Below are positions 55,856-64,000 of a DNA stretch of 64,000 bases, piece after piece. Each line of letters begins with the position of its first letter. The stretch's first letter is position 1. Under the pieces are notes generated by a model. That model was given only the letters and a program-made list of their open reading frames with translations. It did no database searches and had not been told where the DNA came from. The stretch spans positions 379,501 through 443,500 of the forward strand of contig NZ_FWWU01000008.1 in assembly GCF_900176165.1 (NCBI RefSeq), read 5' to 3'. Origin of the DNA: Deinococcus hopiensis KR-140 (GTDB lineage Bacteria; Deinococcota; Deinococci; Deinococcales; Deinococcaceae). Position numbers and translations under genes: made by a program.

Positions 55856-56769
55856 GTGACCACTGTCCCCGTACTCCACTCGCAAACCCAGAAGCAGAAA
55901 AAGAAGTTCCGGCTCAGTCCCGTCATGCTGATCTGGCCCGCGATGCTGTACCTGATCGTCACGACGCAGGTGCCGTTTTTCATGACGGTCTACTACAGCT
56001 TCTTCCGCTACAACCTCGTTGAACCTGGCAACCGCCCCTTTATTGGCCTGACGAACTACCAGCGGCTCCTGACCGACCCGAACAACCTGCGCGTGCTGCT
56101 CAATACCGGCGTGCTTGCGGGCGGCACCCTGCTGTTCACCCTGCTGCTCGGTGCATTCCTCGCGATGCTGCTCAACCGCAACGTTCCTGGACGCGCCTTG
56201 CTTCGCACCCTGCTCATCAGTTCCTTCCTGGTGATGCCGGTCGTCACGGCTGTCGTCTGGAAGAACATGCTCCTCAACCCTGTCTTCGGCTTCTTCTCCT
56301 GGGTGACCACCCGAATCGGCGGCGCACCTGTGGACTGGCTCGCGCACTACCCCATGGTCAGCCTCATCACCATGATCACCTGGGAATGGACGCCCTTCGC
56401 CATGTTGATCTTGCTCACGGGACTCCAGAGCCTCCCAGAAGACCAGCTTGAAGCCGCTCGCCTTGACGGTGCGGGGCGCTTTCAGGAATTTCGCCACATC
56501 GTGCTGCCCCACTGGACGCAGGCCATCCAGGTGGTGGTGCTGATGGAAACCATCGCGCTGCTGCAAGTCTACGGCGAGATCTACGGCTCCACGTCAGGTG
56601 GTCCTGGCCTGTCCACCACCAACCTACCGTATTTCATCTATCAGAAGGCCTTCGCGGAGTACAACATCGGCCTGGCGAGCGCAGCGGGCGTCATCACGGT
56701 GATTCTCACGAACATCCTGGCGTTTTTCCTGCTCAGAACGCTCAGCCGTTCCTACGGAAGGAAAGAAGC

Positions 56770-56773
<4 letters not shown>
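55856..56773 (+). CDS. ABC transporter permease, MalF-type
   Basis: The 305-residue membrane protein has six hydrophobic spans. The EAA loop AARLDGAGRFQEFRHIVLPH (about residues 203-222) contacts the ATPase. The GTG start is preceded by AAAGGAGG. The stop overlaps the next gene by four bases (GTGA). It belongs with the polyol/sugar CUT1-type permeases. Confidence 0.9.
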
Positions 56774-57654
<881 letters not shown>

Positions 57655-57669
57655 CGCACGCCAGCTCGA

Positions 57670-58062
57670 ATGCCAAGCAGGAGGAAAAACCCCAGGCAAC
57701 GTTCCTTGATTCTGATCTCCGCCCTTCTCGGCACGTCCCTTGCCGCGCCCGCCTCTGTGACCTCCGCGCAGCAGAGCACCATCAGTGCGCAAGCCAAGGC
57801 ATTTTCCGGGCAGGAGTGCACCGGTGGGTACAGCGTCAAAACCCTGAACGACGGTTCCATGAAAAAGCTCTCCGAGATCAACCTCACCTACAACGGCAGG
57901 TCTGAATCCATTCGTGCGAGCGGGGGCAAAGTCACGGTGAAATTCGAGGCCGACAAGGGCCTGCTGCGCATCTATACCGTCACCGGGGGCAAGGGATATT
58001 ACTACCACGCGCAATTCCTGAAAGAGGACAAGAAGATCCTGATTCACCAGTGCACGGTCTAA
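57670..58062 (+). CDS. Small exported protein with two conserved cysteines (copy 1)
   Basis: The 130-residue protein follows the permease gene by 15 bases. It has a signal peptide (SLILISALLGTSLAAPASV) and a compact mature domain: AKAFSGQECTGGY near its start and ILIHQC near its end, giving two cysteines that could pair. In between are KKLSEINLTYNG, FEADKGLLRIYT and GKGYYYHAQF. A clear paralogue lies at 63267, again next to a family-3 binding protein. I recognise no known family. It is probably periplasmic and linked to the binding protein. Confidence 0.65.
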   Translation: MPSRRKNPRQRSLILISALLGTSLAAPASVTSAQQSTISAQAKAFSGQECTGGYSVKTLNDGSMKKLSEINLTYNGRSESIRASGGKVTVKFEADKGLLRIYTVTGGKGYYYHAQFLKEDKKILIHQCTV

Positions 58063-58141
58063 AGACCCAGAAGGCTCTGGCATGTTATCTGCGGGAAGCG
58101 GGTTCTTACCAAGCGGTCGCAGGGAGGCGTCCCAGTCCTGT

Positions 58142-59056
58142 TCAGCCTTGAAGGGCGGCGAGGTCCGCCAGCGTCGGGGCGTAGGCTCCGGAACGGGCAC
58201 AGGCCGCTGCTGCCGCCCGCAGGCCCATCTGGAGGTGGTCAGTCCACAGGTCCTCGGGGCGCGTCGCTGCGCTGACGAGCAGGCCGGCGCACAGGGCGTC
58301 GCCCGCGCCCACCGTGTCGGCCACCTGCACCTTCACGGTGGGGAGGTCCACCCGGCCTGCCGGCTGGTAGAGGGTCGCGCCCCTGGCCCCCCGGGTGATC
58401 ACGATGGGGCAGCGGGCATTCAGGCCGCGCAGGGCGCGCAGGGCGTCTTCCTCGGACTGCTCGGGAAAGAAGAATTCCAGGTCCTCGTCGCTGAATTTCA
58501 GTACGTCCGACTGCCGGGCCACCCGCTCGAACACCATCCGGTAGTCGGGGTGACGGTGGGTGATTCGGGCGTTGGGATCGAAGCTGAGCTTGACCCCCAC
58601 TTCCTTCGCCCGGGCGATCAAGTCCAGCAGGGTGTCGGCCAGGGGCCAACGGGCAAGGCTGATTCCGCCGACATGCAGCCAGCGGGCGGCCTGCAGCCAG
58701 CCTTGGGGTAACCGTGCCGGGTCGAAATGGAGGTCGGCACTATTTTCGCCCAAGAACCGGTAGGCAGGGGGATCGATTTGGTAAACAACGGCCAGCAGGG
58801 TGGGCTGAGGCAACCGCTGGAGGTAGCGTAAGTCCAGCCCAGCCGCCTCACTTTCCTGCCAGAGGTCGTCCCCGAAGTTGTCGCTCCCCACGGCTCCAGC
58901 AAAGGCCGTAGGTACGCCCAGACGGCCACAGGCGCGGGCCACGTTCCAGCCCGCCCCACCCGGATGTGCTTGCCAGACGTTGCCGCCTGCAGTGACAAGA
59001 TCCGTCAGCGCCTCTCCGGCACTTACGATGAGAGGAAGAGAAGCGGGAGAAGTCAT
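58142..59056 (-). CDS. PfkB-family carbohydrate kinase (fructokinase-like)
   Basis: The 304-residue kinase starts at ATG 59056. It has the N-terminal PfkB signature region (HPGGAGWNVARACGRLGVPTAF) and the C-terminal ATP/anion-hole motif DTVGAGDALCAGLL with the catalytic aspartate. The substrate loop (RFLGENSADLHF) resembles fructokinases. It is convergent with the transporter operon. Phosphorylation of an imported sugar such as fructose is a reasonable inference. No polyol dehydrogenase is present nearby. Confidence 0.85.
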   Translation of the reverse strand: MTSPASLPLIVSAGEALTDLVTAGGNVWQAHPGGAGWNVARACGRLGVPTAFAGAVGSDNFGDDLWQESEAAGLDLRYLQRLPQPTLLAVVYQIDPPAYRFLGENSADLHFDPARLPQGWLQAARWLHVGGISLARWPLADTLLDLIARAKEVGVKLSFDPNARITHRHPDYRMVFERVARQSDVLKFSDEDLEFFFPEQSEEDALRALRGLNARCPIVITRGARGATLYQPAGRVDLPTVKVQVADTVGAGDALCAGLLVSAATRPEDLWTDHLQMGLRAAAAACARSGAYAPTLADLAALQG

Positions 59057-59105
59057 GCGGTGGTCGCCACAAAGAGCCGAAGTTGAGCGAGCGTGATTCG
59101 TGGAC

Positions 59106-59357
59106 TCAAAGCGCCTCGTCCTTTCCTGCGGTTGATTCACTCGGTGGATTGCCACGAGGTACCAATCGCAATTCGAGACCAACAGCGTCAAGATAGATAT
59201 GAAGATGCTGGGGTGGGACACGGCGGCGGCCCTTGATGACCTGAATGATGGTCGGCGGCTTTACACGAAGACGCCTGGCCAGTTCCGACTGCCATCCCCG
59301 GGGCTGTTTTGCCGCGGCCTCCAGAATGCACGCTTCAAGTTCAGCATAAGTCAACAT
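59106..59357 (-). CDS. Small HTH (XRE/Cro-like) regulator
   Basis: The 83-residue protein has a helix-turn-helix QSELARRLRVKPPTIIQVIK followed by GRRRVPPQHLHIYLDAVGLE, typical of Cro/C1-type or antitoxin-like regulators. It ends 49 bases before the PfkB kinase start on the same strand, so the two may be co-transcribed, making it a candidate regulator of the kinase or transporter. No toxin gene is adjacent. Confidence 0.65.
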   Translation of the reverse strand: MLTYAELEACILEAAAKQPRGWQSELARRLRVKPPTIIQVIKGRRRVPPQHLHIYLDAVGLELRLVPRGNPPSESTAGKDEAL

Positions 59358-59539
59358 ACAAGGTGACTACTCAGCAATTGTGTTGGTCGTCAAGCGGTCA
59401 AGAGCCGAGAGGGGAGCTGTGGCCGTACCGGCACAAAAGGCGTGCCGGCACAGCACACAGCCCACCCTCTCGGTTGGGAAGGCGGCATATCTTGAAGAGC
59501 ACTGCTCGATAATTTCTGGGAGATAGAATGGAGTGAGGA

Positions 59540-59962
59540 ATGAAGCTAAGACTATCGGACTTCTTGACAAACGATTGTGGAATCCACAGAACAACAAGTC
59601 TTGATGAGATTAAGATTTTGTATCCTGGTAATTACACTGTGTATACACCAGAAGAGTACGGTGTGTACCAAGTGCATGACCTAAACTTATGCTTATTTAT
59701 CGATTCAAAAGGGCCAACTTGGATTGAATTCAGCGTAACGGTAGATGATGGATTTCAAAAATCTGAAGTTCTGGACCTACAAGGCTTGCTTTCTTCGAAT
59801 GATGCTGATTTTATAGCTTGGTGCCATGAGATGGGTATTGCGTATGAAAAAAACTTGCTAGAGTCGGATGAATATGGTGATACGTATCTTCTCAAATTTC
59901 CTAGTGGAGCAGACGTTCTAATTAGCAGAAACTCGATTCAAAGGATTGCCAAGCTCTACTAA
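59540..59962 (+). CDS. AT-rich orphan gene, immunity-like
   Basis: The 140-residue product (MKLRLSDFLTNDCGIHRTTS) is acidic and soluble, with alternating beta and alpha segments. Codon use is markedly AT-rich compared with all GC-rich neighbours, which implies recent transfer. Small acidic AT-rich orphans like this are often immunity proteins of contact-dependent or polymorphic toxins, but no toxin is present. A similar-looking orphan lies at 62676. GAGTGAGGA precedes the ATG. Confidence 0.55.
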   Translation: MKLRLSDFLTNDCGIHRTTSLDEIKILYPGNYTVYTPEEYGVYQVHDLNLCLFIDSKGPTWIEFSVTVDDGFQKSEVLDLQGLLSSNDADFIAWCHEMGIAYEKNLLESDEYGDTYLLKFPSGADVLISRNSIQRIAKLY

Positions 59963-60068
59963 TCGCTACTCGATACGTACTTTTAAACACCCAGCGAATC
60001 TCATTAAAGTTAGTAGGCGATAGAACGAGATGCGCCTCTATGCTTGAGTATATCTCATCAAAATTCCC

Positions 60069-61082
60069 CTATGTAGAGGTTGATATAGACTGAATACGCC
60101 AAAGAGCCTGATCACGAACCATTGCATTCAAGTAAATGAGCAATTTGCGCATACAAGCGACGAGCGCGACCCTCTTCGGCTTACCGTTCTTCACAAGGCG
60201 GTCAAACACGGTCTTTAGAGTGGGGTTCCATCGCACTGCCGTTACCGCAGCCATATATAACACCTGACGAACTTCTGCCCTTCCACCCCAGATTCGACGA
60301 TGACCTCTCGATTTCCCACTGTCCCAGTTGAGTGGGGCTACACCTGCAAGATTGGCAATCTTTTGTCGGGAAAGAGAGCCCAACTCTGGGAGTTGGGCAA
60401 GCAACGTCAATGCCACAACGGGACCAACTCCCGGGGTTGAAGTCAATACCCTGTACGTCGCTTGAAATTTTGGATTGTTCTGTATCGCTTCCTGGAGTGT
60501 CTCATTCAGCCGTTCTCGGCGCTCTTCGAGGTACTTGATCACTTCTTGGAGGTCACCCTGCACATACGGATCCTGGCTGCTGTGCAGTCGATTTCGTTCC
60601 ATTGTCAAGAGTTCGACCACCTGACGACGACGTGCCAATAGCGCTTCCAAAGCTCGCTGTGCCGTATCCCCCGGTACTTGAGCCTGCGGCTGCAACGTTC
60701 GTGCAAAGGTGGCGAGGAGAACTGCATCGATCTGGTCCGTTTTCGCGTACTTCCCGAGAGCACGCGAAAAATGACGAACCTGACGTGGATTCAAGATTGC
60801 TACAGGGAATCCGGCGTCATGGATGGCCAACATCGCTGCTTGTTCCAAGCCGCCCGTCGCTTCTAAAACAACCAAGTGTGGCTGCGCTTCAGAAAGCCGG
60901 ATCAGCAGCTCTGCTAGACCACGGGCGTTGTTGTCCACGGTGAAGAGTTCCCCCGTAGGAAGCACAGCCGCATCCAGACGGGCTTTTGAGACATCAATGC
61001 CTACAAATGTGTCTACTGGCATCCCCTGCACCTCCGAAGGCGTTCTGTGGGACGGATTCCAGCCACAGCCAAGCTTGCTCAT
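60069..61082 (-). CDS. IS110-family transposase (DEDD recombinase)
   Basis: The protein of about 337 residues (ATG 61082, or 317 from ATG 61022) has the DEDD domain TFVGIDVSKARLDAAV... LVVLEATGGLEQ... KTDQIDAVLLATFA and the transposase_20 domain LTSTPGVGPVVALTLLAQLP with LNWDSGKSRGHRRIWGGRAE. It is intact and clearly related to the protein at 52126 but not identical. Both starts begin with ATGAGCAAG at the same distance from the GIDV motif. Confidence 0.85.
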   Translation of the reverse strand: MSKLGCGWNPSHRTPSEVQGMPVDTFVGIDVSKARLDAAVLPTGELFTVDNNARGLAELLIRLSEAQPHLVVLEATGGLEQAAMLAIHDAGFPVAILNPRQVRHFSRALGKYAKTDQIDAVLLATFARTLQPQAQVPGDTAQRALEALLARRRQVVELLTMERNRLHSSQDPYVQGDLQEVIKYLEERRERLNETLQEAIQNNPKFQATYRVLTSTPGVGPVVALTLLAQLPELGSLSRQKIANLAGVAPLNWDSGKSRGHRRIWGGRAEVRQVLYMAAVTAVRWNPTLKTVFDRLVKNGKPKRVALVACMRKLLIYLNAMVRDQALWRIQSISTST

Positions 61083-61222
61083 TCGAACTCTCAGGTTCCA
61101 GCAATTGTTCGGCTTCGCGGTTGGAATGGGTGTGACCCGGCGATCAAAGCTGAGTAACGGTCTTCTTGACCTGCAGGTCACTAGCGATCTACCGGGTCTC
61201 AGTCCCTGGTCCAACATACAAG
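61083..61222 (-). ncRNA. Candidate bridge-RNA region of IS110 element B
   Basis: The 140-bp leader matches the element A leader in length and in three short blocks (CTTGTATGTT, GGTAGATCG, GAACAATTGCT). It contains the dyad GACCTGCAGGTC. A structured RNA encoded here is expected for IS110-group elements, but no transcript evidence is available. Confidence 0.4.
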
Positions 61223-61272
61223 CAGGCCCTGAGCAACGTGACGGGATGAGGTAAGGTAAGAGCATCTCGGAA

Positions 61273-62628
61273 GTGACCTGCCCGAATTGCGAATGTCTCC
61301 AAGCGCGCATCCGCGAGTTGGAAGCACAGGTCGCGCGGACCAGTGAGACGTCCCATCAACCTCCCAGCCAGGACCAGGCCTGGAAGAAGAAGCCGAAGAG
61401 CGAACGCCATAGGGGCGTTCGCTCTTCTGGTGGTCAGATTGGACACCCAGGCACCACCTTGAAGATGAACCCTTCTCCCGATGAGGTCGTCGTGCTCCCC
61501 ATGACGGGAAGCTGTACGTGTGGACAGCATTGGAATGAAGTCGAAGTGCACGACCTCCTCGCTCGGCAGGTCTTGGACCTGCCGGAAGTCCAGTTGCACG
61601 TGACCGAGTACCAGGCCGAAGTGAAGATGTGCCCCCGCTGTCACCAACGACAACAGGCGGCATTCCCAGTGGACGTGCGCGGTCAAGTGCAGTACGGCCC
61701 TCGGTTCCAGGGCCTGGCAGTGTATCTCAATGTCGCCCAGTTCCTCCCTTTCAAGCGGGTGGGCGACGTGCTCGAAACGCTGTGCGGTCAGCGCCCCAGT
61801 GAAGGAACACTCGCGCTGCACCTCAACCTCGCCACAGAGCGGCTGGCTGGGTTTGAGGTCAGTCTGAAAGAAGCCTTGCTCGAAGAACCCGTCCTGCATG
61901 TGGACGAGACGGGCAGCACGGTGAAGGGCAAGCTCGCCTGGGTGCACGTCATCAGCAGCAAACAGCTCACCCTCTACGGACACGACCCGCACCGCGGGTC
62001 GGCAGCCATCCAAGCAATGGGGGTCCTGCCCCGGTACCGCGGGGTGTTGATGCATGATGCCTGGCTCACGTACTTCCAACTCGCTGCCCGCCATGCGCTG
62101 TGTAACGCGCACCTGCTTCGGGAGTTACGTTTCCTCCACGAACAGCTGCACCAAGATTGGGCGGGGGAACTGCGGGCTGCACTGCAACGCGTTTACCATC
62201 AACACAAGGCAGGCACCCTCACTCCAGCGGAGAAAGCCGCGTTCCTGGTTCAGTTCGATGCACTCCTGGAAGCGGGGTTAGTCTCCAACCCCGCAGCAGA
62301 GCCGGTTCCGAAGCAACGGGGACGCGCGAAACAGTCGCCTGGACGTAACCTCGCCCTTCGATGTCAGAAGCACCGAGACAAGGTGTTACGTTTCCTCCAC
62401 GAGGACGACGTTCCGTTCGACAACAATCAAGCCGAGCGAGACATTCGAATGGTCTGCGTGAAGCGCAAGATCTCCGGTGGATTTCGTTCTGCTGCGGGTG
62501 GAAAAAATTTCTGTCGCATTCGCAGTTATCTCTCGACACTTCAGAAGCAGGGCCTCTCGACTTACAAAGGCCTGATCAGCATTTTCCGGAATCAAGTCCT
62601 TCTTCCTCAGCTCTCGTTCTCACGTTGA
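61273..62628 (+). CDS. IS66-family transposase (second type)
   Basis: The 451-residue protein has a short coiled-coil leader, the paired zinc-binding region (GSCTCGQHW and VKMCPRCHQRQ), a DDE core (VLHVDETGSTV, VLMHDAWLTY and DNNQAERDIRMVCVKRKISG), and the C-terminal IS66 region YLSTLQKQGLS. All catalytic residues are present. It differs clearly from the copy at 18156. The terminal repeats could not be defined, so the element borders are left open. The insertion may have removed the 5' end of the next gene. Confidence 0.85.
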   Translation: MTCPNCECLQARIRELEAQVARTSETSHQPPSQDQAWKKKPKSERHRGVRSSGGQIGHPGTTLKMNPSPDEVVVLPMTGSCTCGQHWNEVEVHDLLARQVLDLPEVQLHVTEYQAEVKMCPRCHQRQQAAFPVDVRGQVQYGPRFQGLAVYLNVAQFLPFKRVGDVLETLCGQRPSEGTLALHLNLATERLAGFEVSLKEALLEEPVLHVDETGSTVKGKLAWVHVISSKQLTLYGHDPHRGSAAIQAMGVLPRYRGVLMHDAWLTYFQLAARHALCNAHLLRELRFLHEQLHQDWAGELRAALQRVYHQHKAGTLTPAEKAAFLVQFDALLEAGLVSNPAAEPVPKQRGRAKQSPGRNLALRCQKHRDKVLRFLHEDDVPFDNNQAERDIRMVCVKRKISGGFRSAAGGKNFCRIRSYLSTLQKQGLSTYKGLISIFRNQVLLPQLSFSR

Positions 62629-62675
62629 ATTTTCACCGTCTCGGACCAGTACAAGAAGGTGCCATGGGGTAAATT

Positions 62676-63143
62676 TTGAATTCTCTCGGATATATTAATG
62701 TTTACTGGTTAAGGGAGTTTATACTCGAGTCAATATCAAAGATTGAGGGATGGCTCTATGATCAAGATCCGTACGAATATAATATGTCCGATATGTCATT
62801 TATGACAACTTACAAATTCAACAATCGTACTAATGTACTTAATTTTATAGATAGCGGCTTAAAGCCCGCGTTTAATGCCTTAAATAAATTTCAGCAAGGT
62901 TTAATTATTGATACCCTCTCTCTCCTTATTTCGCTAAACAATAGTGATCTATGGAAGCATGTCACCTGTTTTAGCGATTCCATTCATGGCGAGTACGCAC
63001 TTACGGATGACTGTGTAGATCTGTTCTCTGAATTCCTTGATGTGCTTGGAGCAGGGTTCAATGCATCCCTTTCGGTCTATACTAATTTCTCTGACTTCGT
63101 TTATGATGAAAAAGATTCTATCGAACTCTACCAATACTTCTAA
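62676..63143 (+). CDS. AT-rich orphan gene, immunity-like, possibly 5'-truncated
   Basis: The 155-residue frame (TTG 62676) has strongly AT-rich codon use unlike the IS66 gene before it. The product is acidic and mostly helical, with a hydrophobic core (LNKFQQGLIIDTLSLLISLN) and an aromatic C-terminus. An in-frame TAA lies six bases upstream and there is no good ribosome binding site, so the IS66 insertion may have removed the true start. It may belong with the orphan at 59540. Confidence 0.5.
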   Translation: MNSLGYINVYWLREFILESISKIEGWLYDQDPYEYNMSDMSFMTTYKFNNRTNVLNFIDSGLKPAFNALNKFQQGLIIDTLSLLISLNNSDLWKHVTCFSDSIHGEYALTDDCVDLFSEFLDVLGAGFNASLSVYTNFSDFVYDEKDSIELYQYF

Positions 63144-63156
63144 TTGTGGAAATCGC

Positions 63157-63199
63157 GTAACTGCTTAGCACGAGATCCACTCTTGTGCTAAGCAGTTAC
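63157..63199. terminator. 15-bp perfect-stem bidirectional hairpin
   Basis: GTAACTGCTTAGCAC and its exact complement GTGCTAAGCAGTTAC flank a 13-base loop, between convergent genes at 62676 and 63267. Confidence 0.65.
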
Positions 63200-63266
63200 C
63201 ATACAAGAAGCACACTCCTTTCGCAGCGTCTTCCCAACGTTCCTCTTCACCTTCCAAGAGAAGGCT

Positions 63267-63653
63267 TCAGGTGTTGCATTGGTGAATCTCAATGCTGTTC
63301 TGGCTCTTGATTAGCTCTGCCTGGTAAAAGTGCCCTTTCCCCTCAGCAGTTCTGGTATAGGCGCGCAACAACCCCTTATTCGCCTCAAACTCAACCTTCA
63401 CCCGACCGTGTTCTCGACGAATTGCTTCCGTTTGGCCTGTGTACGTTACGTTGATCTCCGAGAGTTTCTGCACGCTTCCCGGCGTCGTCTTTGTCACGTT
63501 ATACCCGGGCACGCATGCGTGCCCCGAGAATGCCTTCGCTTCTGCTGAAACGCTGGCCTGCACTTTGGCGCTGATCACTGCGGGTACCGCTTGAGCAAGG
63601 CCCCCTACGAATACAACGACGAGTCCCCAACTTTGCGGCTGCAATCGGACCAT
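63267..63653 (-). CDS. Small exported protein with two conserved cysteines (copy 2)
   Basis: The 128-residue product has a signal peptide (LVVVFVGGLAQAVPAVIS) and a mature domain that matches the protein at 57670 block by block: AKAFSGHAC, KLSEINVTYTG, EFEANKGLLRAYT, GKGHFYQAEL and EIHQC at the end. Both cysteines are kept. It follows the family-3 binding-protein gene at 63687 by 33 bases on the same strand. This repeats the association seen in the transporter operon, where two permease genes lie between them. Confidence 0.65.
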   Translation of the reverse strand: MVRLQPQSWGLVVVFVGGLAQAVPAVISAKVQASVSAEAKAFSGHACVPGYNVTKTTPGSVQKLSEINVTYTGQTEAIRREHGRVKVEFEANKGLLRAYTRTAEGKGHFYQAELIKSQNSIEIHQCNT

Positions 63654-63686
63654 ACGTGTTTCCTCGAGAAGGGAGCAATCAATGAC

Positions 63687-64000
63687 TCAAGACGTGCAAC
63701 GCACGTCCTGTGTGAAGTACTTTTTGCTCAACCGTTCATACGTACCGTTTGCCTGGAGTCGCTTAATTGCTGCGTTTAGCGCAGCTTCAAATTGCTTATC
63801 CGACCCATTTGCGACGACGACGGCCACCGGCTGGCTCCACAGCAGAGGACTGACCTGCAGCTTCTCGGGACCGAGCTTGGCGTACATCTTCAACGCATCG
63901 AAGCGGTCAAGGAGCAGCACGTCGGCAGAACCTCCCAGGAAGTCCAGGAGTGCCTGGTTTGAATTGGGAGCAGCGTTGATCTTCTTCTCAAAGGGCAGGT
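63687..64000 (-). CDS. Family-3 solute-binding protein, C-terminal part (copy 2)
   Basis: The gene runs off the right edge of the window. The visible 104 residues read FLGGSADVLLLDRFDALKMY... to YERLSKKYFTQDVRCTS and are nearly the same as the C-terminus of the protein at 54975, including the last 17 residues. It is followed by the small cysteine protein gene, so this is a duplicated pair. Whether permease genes lie upstream is unknown. Confidence 0.75.
   Translation of the reverse strand, partial: LPFEKKINAAPNSNQALLDFLGGSADVLLLDRFDALKMYAKLGPEKLQVSPLLWSQPVAVVVANGSDKQFEAALNAAIKRLQANGTYERLSKKYFTQDVRCTS

Larger units (their letters stand above)
60069..61222 (-). mobile_element. IS110-family element B with noncoding leader
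   Basis: It has the same layout as element A: leader starting CTTGTATGTT (minus strand, 61222) and one DEDD recombinase gene. It is in the opposite orientation to element A, so the two bracket the transporter region. The 3' boundary is not defined. Confidence 0.7.

Noticed and set aside
59106..59962. Toxin-antitoxin pair formed by the small HTH gene and the AT-rich gene
   Set aside because: The genes are divergent, differ strongly in composition, and the AT-rich product has no toxin-like motif.

Overview
The window is GC-rich bacterial DNA that best fits a Deinococcus-type genome, probably an accessory replicon or genomic island. This is inferred from family content: an HU protein with a basic N-terminal extension, multi-GAF phytochrome-like kinases, paired BTAD/AAA regulators, DinB-fold proteins and a characteristic IS set. 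I could not compare it with any genome. No rRNA, tRNA or CRISPR array was seen. Insertion sequences, their relics and broken genes take up a large share of the sequence.

1-15.2 kb: a partial gene, a decayed coiled-coil gene, an AraC-type regulator, a DinB-fold protein and an IS630 element. Then come a glycine-rich-domain protein, a PNPOx-like flavoprotein, small membrane proteins, a methyltransferase and an IS3 element inserted in the 5' end of a zinc-ribbon gene. A stress or quinone-type operon follows (LysR regulator with an amber stop, tautomerase, NTF2-like protein, truncated flavodoxin-fold reductase).

15.2-26.1 kb: a mobile-element cluster. An IS21 relic precedes a 3.6-kb IS66-bounded unit that carries a zinc-type dehydrogenase and an IS630 copy and is flanked by a perfect 8-bp duplication. 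It is followed by a metallo-beta-lactamase-fold hydrolase, a sigma-70 fragment, a 108-bp MITE, a nucleotidyltransferase, a DoxX-type protein, HU, and a secretin gene split by an IS3 element with a 4-bp duplication.

26-36.7 kb: signalling. A triple-GAF histidine kinase, a PAS protein with HATPase domain but without the usual phospho-acceptor histidine, and two divergently transcribed BTAD/AAA ATPase regulators.

36.7-52 kb: exported proteins and lipoproteins between long hairpins, transposase relics and broken genes (Nudix, FAD monooxygenase, CPBP protease), a GNAT protein, IS982, a HAD phosphatase, a second DinB protein, a LysR regulator and a GGDEF-EAL membrane protein.

52-64 kb: a polyol/sugar-type ABC transporter operon without an ATPase gene. 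It has two unrelated binding proteins, two permeases and a small disulfide-type exported protein. Convergent to it is a PfkB sugar kinase preceded by a small HTH gene. Two related IS110 elements in opposite orientation bracket this segment. At the right edge the second binding protein and the small exported protein recur side by side, which makes them the best candidate here for an undescribed functional pair. Two AT-rich orphan genes of foreign appearance lie between these blocks.
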